A stretch of DNA of 64,000 nt from Mycolicibacterium elephantis DSM 44368 (GTDB lineage: Bacteria; Actinomycetota; Actinomycetes; Mycobacteriales; Mycobacteriaceae): NCBI RefSeq assembly GCF_004014805.1, contig NZ_ATDN01000018.1, positions 47,082-111,081 of the forward strand, in the 5' to 3' direction. The position numbers and the translations under genes are program-made. Positions 1-8,737 of the stretch are shown here, in pieces; position 1 is the stretch's first letter, and each line of letters starts with the position of its first letter. A model generated the notes under the pieces. That model saw only the letters and a list, made by a program, of their open reading frames with translations, had not been told where the DNA came from and made no database searches.

Positions 1-1262
1 GTCATCAGGCCTCCGTCGGCCAGCACCCGGCGGATCAGCGCGTAGAACTCCACCGAGTACAACCGGCCCAGGACCGGGGTGTCCGGATCGGGCAGGTCGA
101 CGATGACCGCGTCGAAACCTCCCCGCGGCGTGAGGTCGGGCGGCGGCTCGCGCAGCCAGCGCATCGCGTCGTCGATGACGACCTTCACGCGCGGGTCGTC
201 GAGCGCGCCGGCGTTCACCTCGCGCAGCGTGGTGCGCGCCAGCTGCACCACCGCGGGATCCAACTCGACCTGCACGATGGTCTCGACGCCGGGCTGGCGT
301 AGCACTTCGCGGGCGGCCAGGCCGTCACCGCCGCCGAGGATCAGGACCGAGCCCGCTCCGTCACCGAGCGCCGGATAGACGATACTCTCGGTGTAGCGGT
401 ATTCGTCGCGGCTCGAAAACTGAAGTCCGCCATCGAGATACAGCCGGATATCCCCGCCGCGGCGGGTCACGACGATCTCCTGGTATGGCGAGCGTTCGAG
501 CGCGACGATCGGATCGGCGTACAGCCGTTGACGTGTCGACGTCTCGATGCCGTCGGCGCGCACCAGGAGCGTCACCAGTAACGCCAGGGCGGCAGCCAAA
601 ACGGTCAACGCCGTGGCGAATTCGCGTGCGCTGACGATGCGGCGCAGCAGGAACACCGCCACCACCGCCGCGGCGACCACGTTGATGATGCCGGTGGCCG
701 CGGCACCGCGGATCATGCCCAGCTGCGGCAACAGGATGAACGGCCAGATGAGGCCGCCGATCAGCGCGCCGAAATAGTCGGCGGCGTTCAGGTTGGCCAG
801 CACCCGTCCGGTGTCGGCCGCGCCGGATATCCGGCCGCGCTGCAGCAGCGTCATCAGCAGCGGCACCTCGGCGCCCACCAGACTGCCGATCAGCAGGGTG
901 CCCACCACCAGCACCCACACCGAACCGCCGATGAATGCGAACGCCACATACAGCGCTGCCGCGGAAAGCCCGCCGATCACCGCCAACAACGTCTCGACGG
1001 CGATGAACGTGATGGCCGCTCGGCCCAGGAACGGTTTGACCAGCAGCGCCCCCGCCCCGAGCGCGGCGACGTAGCCCGCCACGATCAGCGACATCGCGAC
1101 GATGCCGCCGCCGTGCAGGCTGGCCGACAGCGTCAGCAGCGCCAGTTCGTAGACGAGGCCGCACGCCGCGCACGCCGCCACCGCCGCGAGCAGAACCGCC
1201 CGCCAGCGCGTCGTCGAACCGGCCTGCGGCGCCGGATCGGGTGCGGACTCGGTCGCCGTCAT
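1..1262 (-). CDS. speE: Membrane-anchored spermidine synthase-like protein (C-terminus off the left edge)
   Basis: Likely a polyamine aminopropyltransferase fused to an N-terminal membrane domain, as in mycobacterial SpeE (Rv2601, about 520 residues); about 420 residues are visible. Read directly on the minus strand, it starts [10 protein letters not shown]. The first ~210 residues form six or seven hydrophobic helices. The soluble half carries the nucleotide-binding motif LILGGGDG near residue 305, followed by [11 protein letters not shown] and [15 protein letters not shown], the usual spermidine-synthase order. Its ATG overlaps the stop of the upstream DUF350 gene by 4 bp (ATGA), so it is the last visible gene of a five-gene operon. 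Substrate specificity cannot be told from sequence, and long TM-fused members of this family may not make spermidine. Confidence 0.88.
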   Translation of the reverse strand, partial: MTATESAPDPAPQAGSTTRWRAVLLAAVAACAACGLVYELALLTLSASLHGGGIVAMSLIVAGYVAALGAGALLVKPFLGRAAITFIAVETLLAVIGGLSAAALYVAFAFIGGSVWVLVVGTLLIGSLVGAEVPLLMTLLQRGRISGAADTGRVLANLNAADYFGALIGGLIWPFILLPQLGMIRGAAATGIINVVAAAVVAVFLLRRIVSAREFATALTVLAAALALLVTLLVRADGIETSTRQRLYADPIVALERSPYQEIVVTRRGGDIRLYLDGGLQFSSRDEYRYTESIVYPALGDGAGSVLILGGGDGLAAREVLRQPGVETIVQVELDPAVVQLARTTLREVNAGALDDPRVKVVIDDAMRWLREPPPDLTPRGGFDAVIVDLPDPDTPVLGRLYSVEFYALIRRVLADGGLM

Positions 1263-1729
1263 GACAACGCGGCGGCGTTCACCCCTCCCACGGCCAGCAG
1301 CGTCACGGCGGTGGCGATGGCCGCGGGATGTAGTCGTTCATCGGCGATGAGATCGCGGAAGCGCCCCGGCACGACGACTTCGAGCACGACGAGCGCCAGC
1401 CCCTGCAGCACCACACCGACCAGTCCGTAGACCGCGGCGTCCACCAGCCCCTGGCCCAACTCGTTGGAGCTGCTCACGATCGCGGTGGCGACCACGGTGG
1501 CCAGCGCGGCGTACATGCCGCAGGCGACGGCGACGGCGTTGGGCCGCCGCTCGACGAACACCATGTGCCGCAGGTTCCCGGGCGTCAGCAGATCCACCAT
1601 GAGGAATCCGGCGCCCAGCACGACGACGCCGACCGCGAAGTACAACAGCGCGGCAATGACGTTCTGCGCCAGGTTCTCACCGCTGATGGTGCCGAATTCG
1701 ACGACGGCTGCTCGTATTTCGAGGTTCAT
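1259..1729 (-). CDS. DUF350 integral membrane protein
   Basis: Small membrane protein of 156 residues ([10 protein letters not shown]...), homologous to Rv2600 and the DUF350 family; function unknown. Four hydrophobic stretches are visible: [20 protein letters not shown], the segment around [35 protein letters not shown] and [14 protein letters not shown] chose the ATG preceded by AAGGAG five bases upstream rather than the TTG just before it. It sits directly before speE, whose start overlaps its stop, so translational coupling is likely. DUF350 proteins often occur beside polyamine-synthase-like membrane proteins, which suggests a shared envelope role; that is inference. Confidence 0.82.
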   Translation of the reverse strand: MNLEIRAAVVEFGTISGENLAQNVIAALLYFAVGVVVLGAGFLMVDLLTPGNLRHMVFVERRPNAVAVACGMYAALATVVATAIVSSSNELGQGLVDAAVYGLVGVVLQGLALVVLEVVVPGRFRDLIADERLHPAAIATAVTLLAVGGVNAAALS

Positions 1730-1763
1730 CAAATCTCCTTACTGATCAGCGTTGGTGCGGGCG

Positions 1764-2192
1764 TCATTTCGACCCACCCGGGCCGCCAGGGCTACCGCCC
1801 GCACCGCCCGCCGGGGACCCGGGGAAGAACCCGGGCCCCAGGAAGATGAAACCGCCGTGGCTGTAGCGGGCGTTGACGTCCTCGACACGAATCGTGCACG
1901 GGCGGTTGCCGTCTGGTCCGACGATCACGATGTCGTCGTTGTAGCGCAGGTACTCCGAGCCGCGGTCGGTGGCGCGGGCCTCCGGGCTCTTGTAGTTCGC
2001 CAAACGGTCGGCCACTTCGGCGGGTGAGCCCGTGCATTCGTAGTTCGTGGCCTGTGCGCCATGCGAATACGCGGGGTAGTTCTCGGCCACATGGGTTCGG
2101 ATGTCGGGCAGCATCGAGATGCCGAGGATCAGGCAGACGATGCCGCCGAGGCCCAGACCGCCGGCGAGCCAGAACAGGGCGGTGCGGCTCAC
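1764..2192 (-). CDS. DUF4247-type membrane-anchored protein
   Basis: 142-residue protein resembling Rv2599 (DUF4247); function unknown. The GTG start (VSRTALFWLAGG) overlaps the stop of the preceding DUF2617 gene as GTGA; the open frame extends 27 codons further upstream, but only inside that gene. One N-terminal transmembrane helix (LFWLAGGLGLGGIVCLILG) is followed by a soluble part with two cysteines (NYECTG and RPCTIRV) that could form a disulfide, and a Gly/Pro-rich tail (PGFFPGSPAGG). Topology suggests an extracytoplasmic domain. Third gene of the speE operon. Confidence 0.75.
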   Translation of the reverse strand: MSRTALFWLAGGLGLGGIVCLILGISMLPDIRTHVAENYPAYSHGAQATNYECTGSPAEVADRLANYKSPEARATDRGSEYLRYNDDIVIVGPDGNRPCTIRVEDVNARYSHGGFIFLGPGFFPGSPAGGAGGSPGGPGGSK

Positions 2193-2692
2193 GGCTGCCA
2201 CCGACTGTTCGTCTGCACGACCGTGCCGCCACCGGTGGGGTGCGGATACAAATGCCAGGTGCGCCAGCGCCACCCGTCGCCGTCGGGTTCGGCGGCCAGC
2301 GCCGTCAGCGCGGCGTCGTCGCCGGGAAATGCGCCTCCGAGCCAGCCGGTGCGCTCCGCGCAGCGTGCCCGCAGCAGTCGCGCCAGCGCACGGAAACTCG
2401 TCTCATCGCGCGTCTCGTGCCGCGATTCGAGCAGGTAGCCGGGCGCGACGGCACGACCCGGCAACGGCGTGGGAGCCGCGGCGGTACACGAAACCTCCTC
2501 GGAGAACGAGGATTTCGCATGGGCAACGGTGACGACGTGGGAGGCGCCGAGCACCCCGAGGACGAGTTCACCGCCGCCGGGGTGGGCCAACCGGCAAACG
2601 GCAAGCGGCGACGGTGCGGCAGCGTTGAGTACCAGCCGCAGCCCGGCCCCGGAGACGTCGGCTGGGCTGACGGCCAGGCGGTGCAGGGGCAA
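2189..2692 (-). CDS. DUF2617 family protein
   Basis: 167-residue soluble protein (MPLHRLAVSPADVSG...) like Rv2598, a DUF2617 member of unknown function; about the usual length for the family. The start used is TTG, 8 bp after the stop of the DUF4178 gene; no ATG or GTG lies near, and the N-terminus matches the family from its first residues. No signal peptide or membrane helix is visible. It is translationally coupled to the downstream DUF4247 gene (GTGA overlap) and belongs to the speE operon. Confidence 0.75.
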   Translation of the reverse strand: MPLHRLAVSPADVSGAGLRLVLNAAAPSPLAVCRLAHPGGGELVLGVLGASHVVTVAHAKSSFSEEVSCTAAAPTPLPGRAVAPGYLLESRHETRDETSFRALARLLRARCAERTGWLGGAFPGDDAALTALAAEPDGDGWRWRTWHLYPHPTGGGTVVQTNSRWQP

Positions 2693-2700
2693 CGAGGTTC

Positions 2701-3312
2701 CTAAGCGCTCGGCGGCGGGGCCGGATAGACGGTCAATTCACCTGGCTGCACGGGCTTTCCGGCGGAGACCTCCCACGGCATGTCCGCCGCCCACCGCTCG
2801 AACCCCAGGAACGACGTCTCACCGGCGTCGGCGTAGTCGACGAATTCCATTTCGCCGCCGGCGGGCAGGCCCGTGGTGCCCTCGGTGGTGAACGACGCGC
2901 GTCCCCGCTCGATCTCCCGGTAGGAGACGCCGTCCACCTCGAGCGGGCCGTCGGGGGCGAGCGTGAGGTCCTTGCGCCGCTGCCACATCACCAGTTCCAG
3001 CCGGCCCTCATCCTCTTCCACGCTGAACCACACCGGTTCGCCACCGCCCTCGAGCAGATGCTCCCACCAGACGAACGGGCCTTGCCGCAGCGTGACCGAA
3101 CCGCGCACGACGTAGTCCAGACCGCCGTGGGAGACGATCGCGCCCGGCCCAAGCTGGCGGGGGCCGAACTGCGGCATGGCCGCGGCGAACTCGAGCGGAT
3201 CCTGGCGGGCTGTGCCGGTTTCGGTGTTCTTCGGGCGACGCAGCGCCACGATCAGCACGATGACCGCCGCGGCGAGCAAGACGATGGCGAGCACGATCAG
3301 CAGCGTGTCCAC
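2701..3312 (-). CDS. DUF4178 protein, first gene of the speE operon
   Basis: 203-residue protein matching Rv2597 (DUF4178). An N-terminal transmembrane anchor (LLIVLAIVLLAAAVIVLIVA) precedes a soluble domain with typical DUF4178 features: GAIVSHGGLDYVVRGSVTL, FVWWEHLL and VWFSVEEDEGRLELVMW. It begins at GTG with GGAAGGG six bases upstream. As the first gene of a tight minus-strand run ending in speE, its upstream gap (3313-3391) should hold the operon promoter. Function unknown; DUF4178 genes commonly neighbour speE-like and DUF350 genes. Confidence 0.8.
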   Translation of the reverse strand: MDTLLIVLAIVLLAAAVIVLIVALRRPKNTETGTARQDPLEFAAAMPQFGPRQLGPGAIVSHGGLDYVVRGSVTLRQGPFVWWEHLLEGGGEPVWFSVEEDEGRLELVMWQRRKDLTLAPDGPLEVDGVSYREIERGRASFTTEGTTGLPAGGEMEFVDYADAGETSFLGFERWAADMPWEVSAGKPVQPGELTVYPAPPPSA

Positions 3313-3391
3313 GCGGAACCCTTCCGTACGGCGTGCGGCGGTGCGTCAAGCGGATATCAGCCCACGTTAACAGCCGATGACGCGCGCCGAC

Positions 3392-4054
3392 TCAGCGCAG
3401 AATCGTCGCGACGATGCCCGCCAGATAGCCCAGCCGCGCCACCTCCGACGGCCGGAACTGCGGTCCGCCCGGCCGCCCGACCACCAGCGCGGTGCGGGGG
3501 TCGCCGAGCGGGGCGGCGGCCAGCGTGGTGTTCATCTCACGCAGCAGGCTGGGCACCCAGTCGGCGGCCCCGTCCAACGCCTCGGCGCGCTCGAGCGGCA
3601 GCCATGGCGTCTCGACCGTCGGCGTTTCGGGTGCTCCCGCGCTTCCGACGACGCGCTGCGGTCCCGATTCGGCCAGCCGGATCACCGACGCCCACCCGAC
3701 CCGCAGCACCCGGGGCGCCTCGTCGACGAGCACCTGCAGCTTGGTCTTGGCGGGCGCCGCCGCGACGTGGTCGATGAGCTCCAGCTCGCGGTGGGCCTCC
3801 AGCAGCCCGGTGTGCGGACGAACGGAGTCGACGTGCACGCCGTCGATCTTCTCGGCGGCGGTGATCAGCATGTCGGGCATCGACCCGCGTGGCAGCTCGA
3901 CGACCAGATCGTCGATCGCGATCCCCGACCCGCGTTCGACCACGTCGAGCGACAGAATGTCAGCGCCCACCGAGCCGAGCGCCACGGCGAGCCCGCCGAG
4001 GCTGCCCGGGCGGTCCTCCAGCTGGACCCGTAGCAGATACGAAGGCACGCGCAC
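3392..4054 (-). CDS. ACT-domain amino-acid-binding protein (Rv3013-like)
   Basis: 220-residue cytoplasmic protein homologous to Rv3013. The N-terminus is an ACT ligand-binding fold (YLLRVQLEDRPGSLGGLAVA), the module that senses amino acids in many metabolic enzymes. The remainder contains a stretch around ELELIDHVAAA and a C-terminal VGRPGGPQFRPSEVARLGYL. No catalytic domain is visible, so a sensing role is plausible but unproven. GTG start. In M. tuberculosis the orthologue also faces gatC divergently; here a VOC gene lies between. Confidence 0.75.
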   Translation of the reverse strand: MRVPSYLLRVQLEDRPGSLGGLAVALGSVGADILSLDVVERGSGIAIDDLVVELPRGSMPDMLITAAEKIDGVHVDSVRPHTGLLEAHRELELIDHVAAAPAKTKLQVLVDEAPRVLRVGWASVIRLAESGPQRVVGSAGAPETPTVETPWLPLERAEALDGAADWVPSLLREMNTTLAAAPLGDPRTALVVGRPGGPQFRPSEVARLGYLAGIVATILR

Positions 4055-4106
4055 ACTGTTACACAGCCTCGGGTCCTCGGCATTCCGGAGTTGGCCCGTG
4101 CGCGGG

Positions 4107-4493
4107 TCAGAGATCGTAGGCGAGCGGGTGACTCGGTTGGTACAGCAGGATCGGGTCGGCGCCCGGCACTTCGAGTTGGACGCCGCGACCGAAACCCATG
4201 TCCTCGACCTCGCCCGAGAACTTCGCCCCCTTCGCGGACAGGTCTGTGACGGTTTGATGGATGTCGTCGCACATCAGCGCAATCATGTGGTGCCTCGGGT
4301 GCGAGTACGACCCACCCTCGTAAGTGCCGGATGTCGGGTGCACGCCCAGCTCGCCGGGGCCGGTCTTGAAGATGAGCCAGCCCGGTCCGGACCCGGAGTC
4401 CTCGACGTACCGCAGCCCGAGGACATCGCGCAGGAACGCGCGGGTCGCGGGTGCGTCGTCGGAGTAGATCAGCGTGTGGATTGACGTGATCAC
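4107..4493 (-). CDS. VOC (glyoxalase/bleomycin-resistance) family protein
   Basis: 128-residue single VOC domain with paired beta-alpha-beta-beta-beta halves: [48 protein letters not shown], then [20 protein letters not shown] and [11 protein letters not shown]. Likely metal-binding residues are the early His (SIHTL), H71/H72 and the terminal acidic positions, but substrate cannot be predicted. GTG start, divergent from gatC. It looks like an accessory insertion between the ACT gene and gatC relative to M. tuberculosis. Confidence 0.75.
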   Translation of the reverse strand: MITSIHTLIYSDDAPATRAFLRDVLGLRYVEDSGSGPGWLIFKTGPGELGVHPTSGTYEGGSYSHPRHHMIALMCDDIHQTVTDLSAKGAKFSGEVEDMGFGRGVQLEVPGADPILLYQPSHPLAYDL

Positions 4494-4545
4494 GAGGCAA
4501 AGCTAGCCACCGCGACGCGACGGACGCCACCAGTCCGTCACCCAT

Positions 4546-4551
4546 TAGGCT
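4546..4551 (+). promoter_or_regulatory. Predicted -10 element for leaderless gatC
   Basis: TAGGCT (TANNNT form) ends nine bases before the gatC GTG, so transcription would begin at or next to the start codon. This supports the GTG start over the TTG nine bases upstream. No convincing -35 is seen, as is common for mycobacterial SigA promoters. Confidence 0.45.
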
Positions 4552-4559
4552 TGCAAGTC

Positions 4560-4859
4560 GTGTCGAAGATCTCTCGAGACGAGGTGGCTCACCTCGCGCG
4601 CCTGGCCCGGCTGGCCCTGACCGATGACGAGCTGGACAGCTTCGCCGGTCAGTTGGACGCCATCATCGGCCACGTCAGCCAGATCCAGGCCGTCGACGTC
4701 ACCGGCGTCGCAGCCACGGACAACCCGCTCAAGGACGTCAACGTGTTTCGGCCCGACGAGGTTCAGCCGTCGCTGAGCCAGGGGGAGGCCCTGGCGGCGG
4801 CGCCCAACGCCGTCGACGGCCGGTTCGGCGTGCCGCGCATCCTCGGGGAGCCCGAATGA
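4560..4859 (+). CDS. gatC: Aspartyl/glutamyl-tRNA amidotransferase subunit C
   Basis: Small subunit of GatCAB, which converts misacylated Glu-tRNA(Gln) (and Asp-tRNA(Asn)) to the cognate form. 99 residues, the normal length: [20 protein letters not shown] opens with the family's signature helix, and [11 protein letters not shown] is the segment that contacts GatA. The GTG start is chosen because it matches the family and because a TANNNT element fits leaderless transcription. It overlaps gatA by 4 bp (ATGA), consistent with coupled synthesis of the complex. gatB is displaced about 4 kb downstream. Confidence 0.95.
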   Translation: MSKISRDEVAHLARLARLALTDDELDSFAGQLDAIIGHVSQIQAVDVTGVAATDNPLKDVNVFRPDEVQPSLSQGEALAAAPNAVDGRFGVPRILGEPE

Positions 4860-6337
4860 ACGAGCTGATCCGGATGGACGCGGCGACGCTGGCCGACAAG
4901 ATCGCGACCAAGGAGGTGTCCTCGGCGGAGGTCACCCGGGCCTGCCTCGATCAGATCGCCGCCACCGACGAGCGCTACCACGCGTTCCTGTACGTCGCGG
5001 AGAACCGCGCGCTGGCCGCGGCGGCGCGCGTCGACGCCGCGGTGGCCGCCGGGGAGGACCTGCCGTCCCCGCTGGCCGGGGTCCCGGTGGCGTTGAAGGA
5101 CGTGTTCACCACGACCGACATGCCCACCACCTGCGGGTCCAAGATCCTGGAGGGCTGGCAGTCGCCGTACGACGCGACGGTGACGATGCGGCTGCGCGCG
5201 GCGGGCATCCCGATCCTGGGCAAGACCAACATGGACGAGTTCGCGATGGGCAGCTCCACCGAGAACTCCGCCTACGGCCCGACCCGCAACCCGTGGAACG
5301 TCGAGCGGGTGCCGGGGGGATCCGGTGGCGGCAGCGCGGCGGCGCTCGCGGCTTTTCAGGCGCCGCTGGCCATCGGCACCGACACCGGCGGGTCGATCCG
5401 TCAGCCCGCGGCGCTGACCGCGACCGTCGGGGTGAAGCCGACGTACGGGACGGTGTCGCGGTACGGGCTGGTGGCGTGCGCGTCGTCGCTCGATCAGGGT
5501 GGGCCGTGCGCGCGCACCGTCCTTGACACCGCGCTGCTGCATCAGCTGATCGCCGGGCACGACCGGCGCGACTCCACGTCCCTCGACGCCGAGATTCCCG
5601 ACGTGGTGGGCGCGGCGCGCGCCGGCGCGAGCGGTGACCTCAAGGGCGTGCGGATCGGCGTGGTGCGCCAGCTGCGCGGCGACGGCTATCAGCCCGGGGT
5701 GCTGGAGTCGTTCAACGCCGCGGTGAGTCAGCTGACCGAGCTGGGTGCCGAGGTGACCGAGGTGGACTGCCCGCACCTCGACTACTCGCTGTCGTCCTAC
5801 TACCTGATCCTGCCCTCGGAGGTGTCGTCGAACCTCGCGCGGTTCGACGGCATGCGTTACGGCGTGCGGGTCGGCGACGACGGCACACACAGCGCCGAAG
5901 AGGTCATGGCGTTGACGCGCGCGGCGGGCTTCGGCCCGGAAGTCAAGCGGCGCATCATGATCGGTACCTACGCGCTGTCGGCGGGCTACTACGACGCCTA
6001 CTACAACCACGCGCAGAAGGTGCGCACGTTGATCGCCCGCGACCTCGACGAGGCCTACCAGCGCGTCGACGTGCTGATCTCGCCGACGACCCCGACCACC
6101 GCGTTCGGTCTGGGGGAGAAGGTCGACGACCCGCTGGCGATGTATCTGTTCGATCTGTGCACGCTGCCGCTGAACCTCGCGGGCCACTGCGGGATGTCGG
6201 TGCCCTCGGGGCTGTCCTCCGACGACAACCTGCCCGTCGGGCTGCAGATCATGGCGCCCGCGCTGGCCGACGACCGGCTCTACCGCGTCGGCGCCGCGTA
6301 CGAGGCCGCGCGGGGCCCGTTGCCGTCGGCCATCTAA
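4856..6337 (+). CDS. gatA: Glutamyl-tRNA(Gln) amidotransferase subunit A
   Basis: Glutaminase subunit of GatCAB, supplying ammonia for amidation on GatB. 493 residues, standard length. Amidase-signature catalytic triad is visible: Lys81 in VPVALKDVF, Ser156 in [10 protein letters not shown] and nucleophile Ser180 in [11 protein letters not shown]. The loop reads GGSGGGS rather than the common GGSSGGS; I believe this is usual in mycobacteria. Overlaps gatC by 4 bp. Long minus-strand open frames across this gene are GC-bias shadows. Confidence 0.97.
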   Translation: MNELIRMDAATLADKIATKEVSSAEVTRACLDQIAATDERYHAFLYVAENRALAAAARVDAAVAAGEDLPSPLAGVPVALKDVFTTTDMPTTCGSKILEGWQSPYDATVTMRLRAAGIPILGKTNMDEFAMGSSTENSAYGPTRNPWNVERVPGGSGGGSAAALAAFQAPLAIGTDTGGSIRQPAALTATVGVKPTYGTVSRYGLVACASSLDQGGPCARTVLDTALLHQLIAGHDRRDSTSLDAEIPDVVGAARAGASGDLKGVRIGVVRQLRGDGYQPGVLESFNAAVSQLTELGAEVTEVDCPHLDYSLSSYYLILPSEVSSNLARFDGMRYGVRVGDDGTHSAEEVMALTRAAGFGPEVKRRIMIGTYALSAGYYDAYYNHAQKVRTLIARDLDEAYQRVDVLISPTTPTTAFGLGEKVDDPLAMYLFDLCTLPLNLAGHCGMSVPSGLSSDDNLPVGLQIMAPALADDRLYRVGAAYEAARGPLPSAI

Positions 6338-6413
6338 CGCCGAGCGCACGGCAGTTGTACGCAAACGTCGAGTAGGGGCGCAAACAACCGTCCGCTCGGG
6401 GAGGATAGGAACC

Positions 6414-7445
6414 ATGCGGATCGGAGTTCTCACTGGCGGTGGCGACTGTCCCGGGTTGAACGCGGTGATCCGGGCGGTCGTGCGCACCTGCGACGTGCGG
6501 TACGGATCCTCCGTCGTCGGATTTCAGGACGGTTGGCGCGGCCTGCTGGAGAACCGGCGCGTCCAGCTGGCCAACGACGACCGCAACGATCGGCTGCTGG
6601 CCAAGGGCGGCACCATCCTGGGCACCGCCCGGGTGCATCCCGAGAAGTTGCGCGCCGGGCTGGACCAGATCAAGCAGACGCTCGACGACAACGGCATCGA
6701 CGTGCTCATCCCGATCGGCGGCGAAGGGACGCTCACGGCGGCGCACTGGCTGTCCGAGGAGAACGTGCCGGTGGTCGGTGTCCCCAAGACCATCGACAAC
6801 GACATCGACTGCACCGACGTGACATTCGGCCACGACACCGCGCTCGGCGTCGCCAGCGAGGCCATCGACCGGCTGCACAGCACCGCCGAATCGCATCAGC
6901 GCGTGATGCTGGTCGAGGTGATGGGTCGGCACGCCGGCTGGATCGCGCTCAACGCGGGCCTGGCCTCGGGGGCGCACATGACGCTGATCCCCGAGCAACC
7001 CTTCGACGTCGAGGAGGTCTGCCGGCTGATCAAAGCCCGCTTCGTGCGGGGCGATTCGCACTTCATCTGCGTGGTCGCCGAGGGCGCCAAACCCGCCGAG
7101 GGCACGATGCAGCTGCGCGAGGGCGGACTCGACGAGTTCGGCCACGAGCGGTTTACCGGCGTCGCGCAACAACTGGGTGTCGAGGTCGAGAAGCGCATCA
7201 ACAAAGAGGTGCGGGTGACCGTGCTGGGACATGTGCAGCGCGGTGGCACGCCGACGCCGTTCGACCGCGTGCTGGCCACCCGCTTCGGCGTCAACGCCGC
7301 CGACGCCGCGCACGCGGGCGAGTACGGGATGATGGTCTCGCTGCGCGGCCAGGAGATCGGCCGGGTTCCGCTCGCCGACGCCACCCGCAGACTGAAGCTG
7401 GTGCCGCAGAGCCGATATGACGACGCCGCGGAGTTCTTCGGCTGA
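6414..7445 (+). CDS. pfkA: 6-phosphofructokinase (group III, probably ATP-dependent)
   Basis: Phosphorylates fructose-6-phosphate in glycolysis. 343 residues. N-terminal nucleotide loop [20 protein letters not shown]; catalytic motif [12 protein letters not shown]; substrate motifs [13 protein letters not shown] and [14 protein letters not shown]. The position that separates phosphoryl donors is Gly in IGGEGTL (Asp in PPi enzymes), while the residue before TIDND is Lys, which is Gly in E. coli PfkA. This Gly/Lys mix is typical of actinobacterial ATP-PFKs. Strong RBS (GGGGAGGATAGG). In M. tuberculosis gatB follows directly; here a divergent NmrA/MarR pair intervenes. Confidence 0.95.
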   Translation: MRIGVLTGGGDCPGLNAVIRAVVRTCDVRYGSSVVGFQDGWRGLLENRRVQLANDDRNDRLLAKGGTILGTARVHPEKLRAGLDQIKQTLDDNGIDVLIPIGGEGTLTAAHWLSEENVPVVGVPKTIDNDIDCTDVTFGHDTALGVASEAIDRLHSTAESHQRVMLVEVMGRHAGWIALNAGLASGAHMTLIPEQPFDVEEVCRLIKARFVRGDSHFICVVAEGAKPAEGTMQLREGGLDEFGHERFTGVAQQLGVEVEKRINKEVRVTVLGHVQRGGTPTPFDRVLATRFGVNAADAAHAGEYGMMVSLRGQEIGRVPLADATRRLKLVPQSRYDDAAEFFG

Positions 7446-7470
7446 GTCCCTGCCGGGTCGCGCCGATGGA

Positions 7471-8166
7471 TCAGGCGCTCGTGACGGCTTCGCGGCGGAT
7501 CATCTGCCACATCGTGGGCACCTGCTCGGTGGTGGAGACGACGACGGTCTTTTTCGCGGTGGTCGTGTCGGCGGCGAGCCGCGTCACATAGTCGGCCAGG
7601 TCGATACGCGCGGTGAACGCGCCCACCGGATTCACTTCTCCGGCAACGTAATTGGTCGGTACCGGAAGATCGAACAGCCCCGACGGCCGCACCACCGTCC
7701 AATCGAGTCCGCTGTGGGTCACGATGTCCTCCATGCGGCGCTGATCGTCGTAGGTGCTCTTGCCGATGGTGCGGGTGATGATGGGTTCGACGATCCGCAA
7801 CGCGAATGGGGGATCGACACGGCCGGGGTAGTGGTGGGCGCCCGTCGAACTCACCACGACCAGCCGCCGCACCCTGCTGGCGTGCATGGCCGCGACGATG
7901 TTCTCGACGCCGACGGAGTACGTGTCGATCGGTCGCAGGCTGAACGGCACACCCAGGCTCGACACCACCGCGTCGGTCCCGGCGACGACGTCGGCGACCG
8001 CCGCGGCGTCTTTCGCGTCGGCGCCCGCCACGGTCAGTCGGTCGTCGGTGAGCGGGAAGTCGCGCGGTCGCCGCGTGACCGCGACGGCCGAGTGGCCTGC
8101 CTCGAGCACCCGTTGGGTCACCAGTCGGCCGGTCGGGCCGTTGGCCCCGAAGATCGCGATGTGCAT
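7471..8166 (-). CDS. NAD(P)H-binding SDR (NmrA/atypical SDR family)
   Basis: 231-residue Rossmann protein. The N-terminal motif FGANGPTGRLVTQRVL is the GxxGxxG loop of atypical extended SDRs (NmrA-like, NAD(P)H-binding). Other landmarks are VVSSLGVPFSL, RLVVVSSTGAHHYPGR and LDWTVVRPSGLFD. No full classical YxxxK catalytic pair is evident, so it may be a reductase or a redox sensor. ATG start with AGGAG four bases upstream. Divergently paired with a MarR gene across an operator-rich gap, so it is probably that regulator's target. Confidence 0.78.
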   Translation of the reverse strand: MHIAIFGANGPTGRLVTQRVLEAGHSAVAVTRRPRDFPLTDDRLTVAGADAKDAAAVADVVAGTDAVVSSLGVPFSLRPIDTYSVGVENIVAAMHASRVRRLVVVSSTGAHHYPGRVDPPFALRIVEPIITRTIGKSTYDDQRRMEDIVTHSGLDWTVVRPSGLFDLPVPTNYVAGEVNPVGAFTARIDLADYVTRLAADTTTAKKTVVVSTTEQVPTMWQMIRREAVTSA

Positions 8167-8190
8167 AGCGCTCCTAACTAGTCATTGTCT

Positions 8191-8220
8191 GTGATTATCA
8201 CCGTAGGTGACTATCACCGT
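8191..8220. promoter_or_regulatory. Tandem palindromic operators of the marR/SDR divergent promoter
   Basis: Two near-identical 13-mers, TGATTATCACCGT and TGACTATCACCGT, lie 16 bp apart. They build overlapping palindromes: GTGATTATCAC (8191-8201), TCACC-GTA-GGTGA (8198-8210) and GGTGA-CTA-TCACC (8206-8218). MarR dimers bind such sites. The array lies just upstream of a TAGTGT -10-like element for marR (8227-8232) and within the SDR promoter region, so binding could repress both genes. Confidence 0.6.
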
Positions 8221-8238
8221 GAGTGCTAGTGTCTGCGC

Positions 8239-8712
8239 ATGGACGAGCGCTCGAGGGGCATCGGCGCACTACACGAACGCATCCCGTTCCTGCTTTCTCA
8301 GCTCGGCGTCTACCTCGCCGAGGACTTCGTGCGCCGGCTGGAACCGTTCGGTGTCGAGCCTCGGACCTACGCGGTGCTCAAGGCGCTGTCCGCCGACGAC
8401 GGCCAGTCTCAGCGCCAGCTGTCCGCGCAGCTCGGTATTCACCGCAACGTGATGGTGACGGTGGTGGACAGGCTGGAGGAGCAGGGCCTGGTGAAGCGGA
8501 TGCCGCACCCGGGCGATCGCCGGGCGTTCGCCGTGACGCTGACCGACAAGGCCCGCGAGCTGCTACCGGAACTCGACGCGGTGGGCCGCGCGCAGGAGGA
8601 CGAGATCACCGCGACGTTGACGGCGGCCGAGCGCGAGGATGTGCTGCAGCTGCTGCAGCGGATGTCCGCGGCAGCGGGCCTGATTCCCGGCGTGCACCCA
8701 AAACTGGGCTGA
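8239..8712 (+). CDS. MarR-family transcriptional regulator
   Basis: 157-residue winged-helix regulator. The MarR core spans roughly residues 35-105: [20 protein letters not shown], then the recognition helix [18 protein letters not shown] and the wing [20 protein letters not shown]. Dimerisation helices flank it. TAGTGT ends seven bases before the ATG, which fits a leaderless mRNA; no Shine-Dalgarno is seen. It probably represses itself and the divergent SDR gene by way of the tandem palindromes between them. Inducer unknown (phenolic or oxidative ligands are typical of the family). Confidence 0.85.
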   Translation: MDERSRGIGALHERIPFLLSQLGVYLAEDFVRRLEPFGVEPRTYAVLKALSADDGQSQRQLSAQLGIHRNVMVTVVDRLEEQGLVKRMPHPGDRRAFAVTLTDKARELLPELDAVGRAQEDEITATLTAAEREDVLQLLQRMSAAAGLIPGVHPKLG

Positions 8713-8737
8713 CCGGCCCCCCACTAGACTCGCTGCC

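Noticed and set aside
4763..6487. 574-residue minus-strand open frame opposite gatA
   Set aside because: Shadow frame of a conserved gene; no motif, and it would run across two gene ends.
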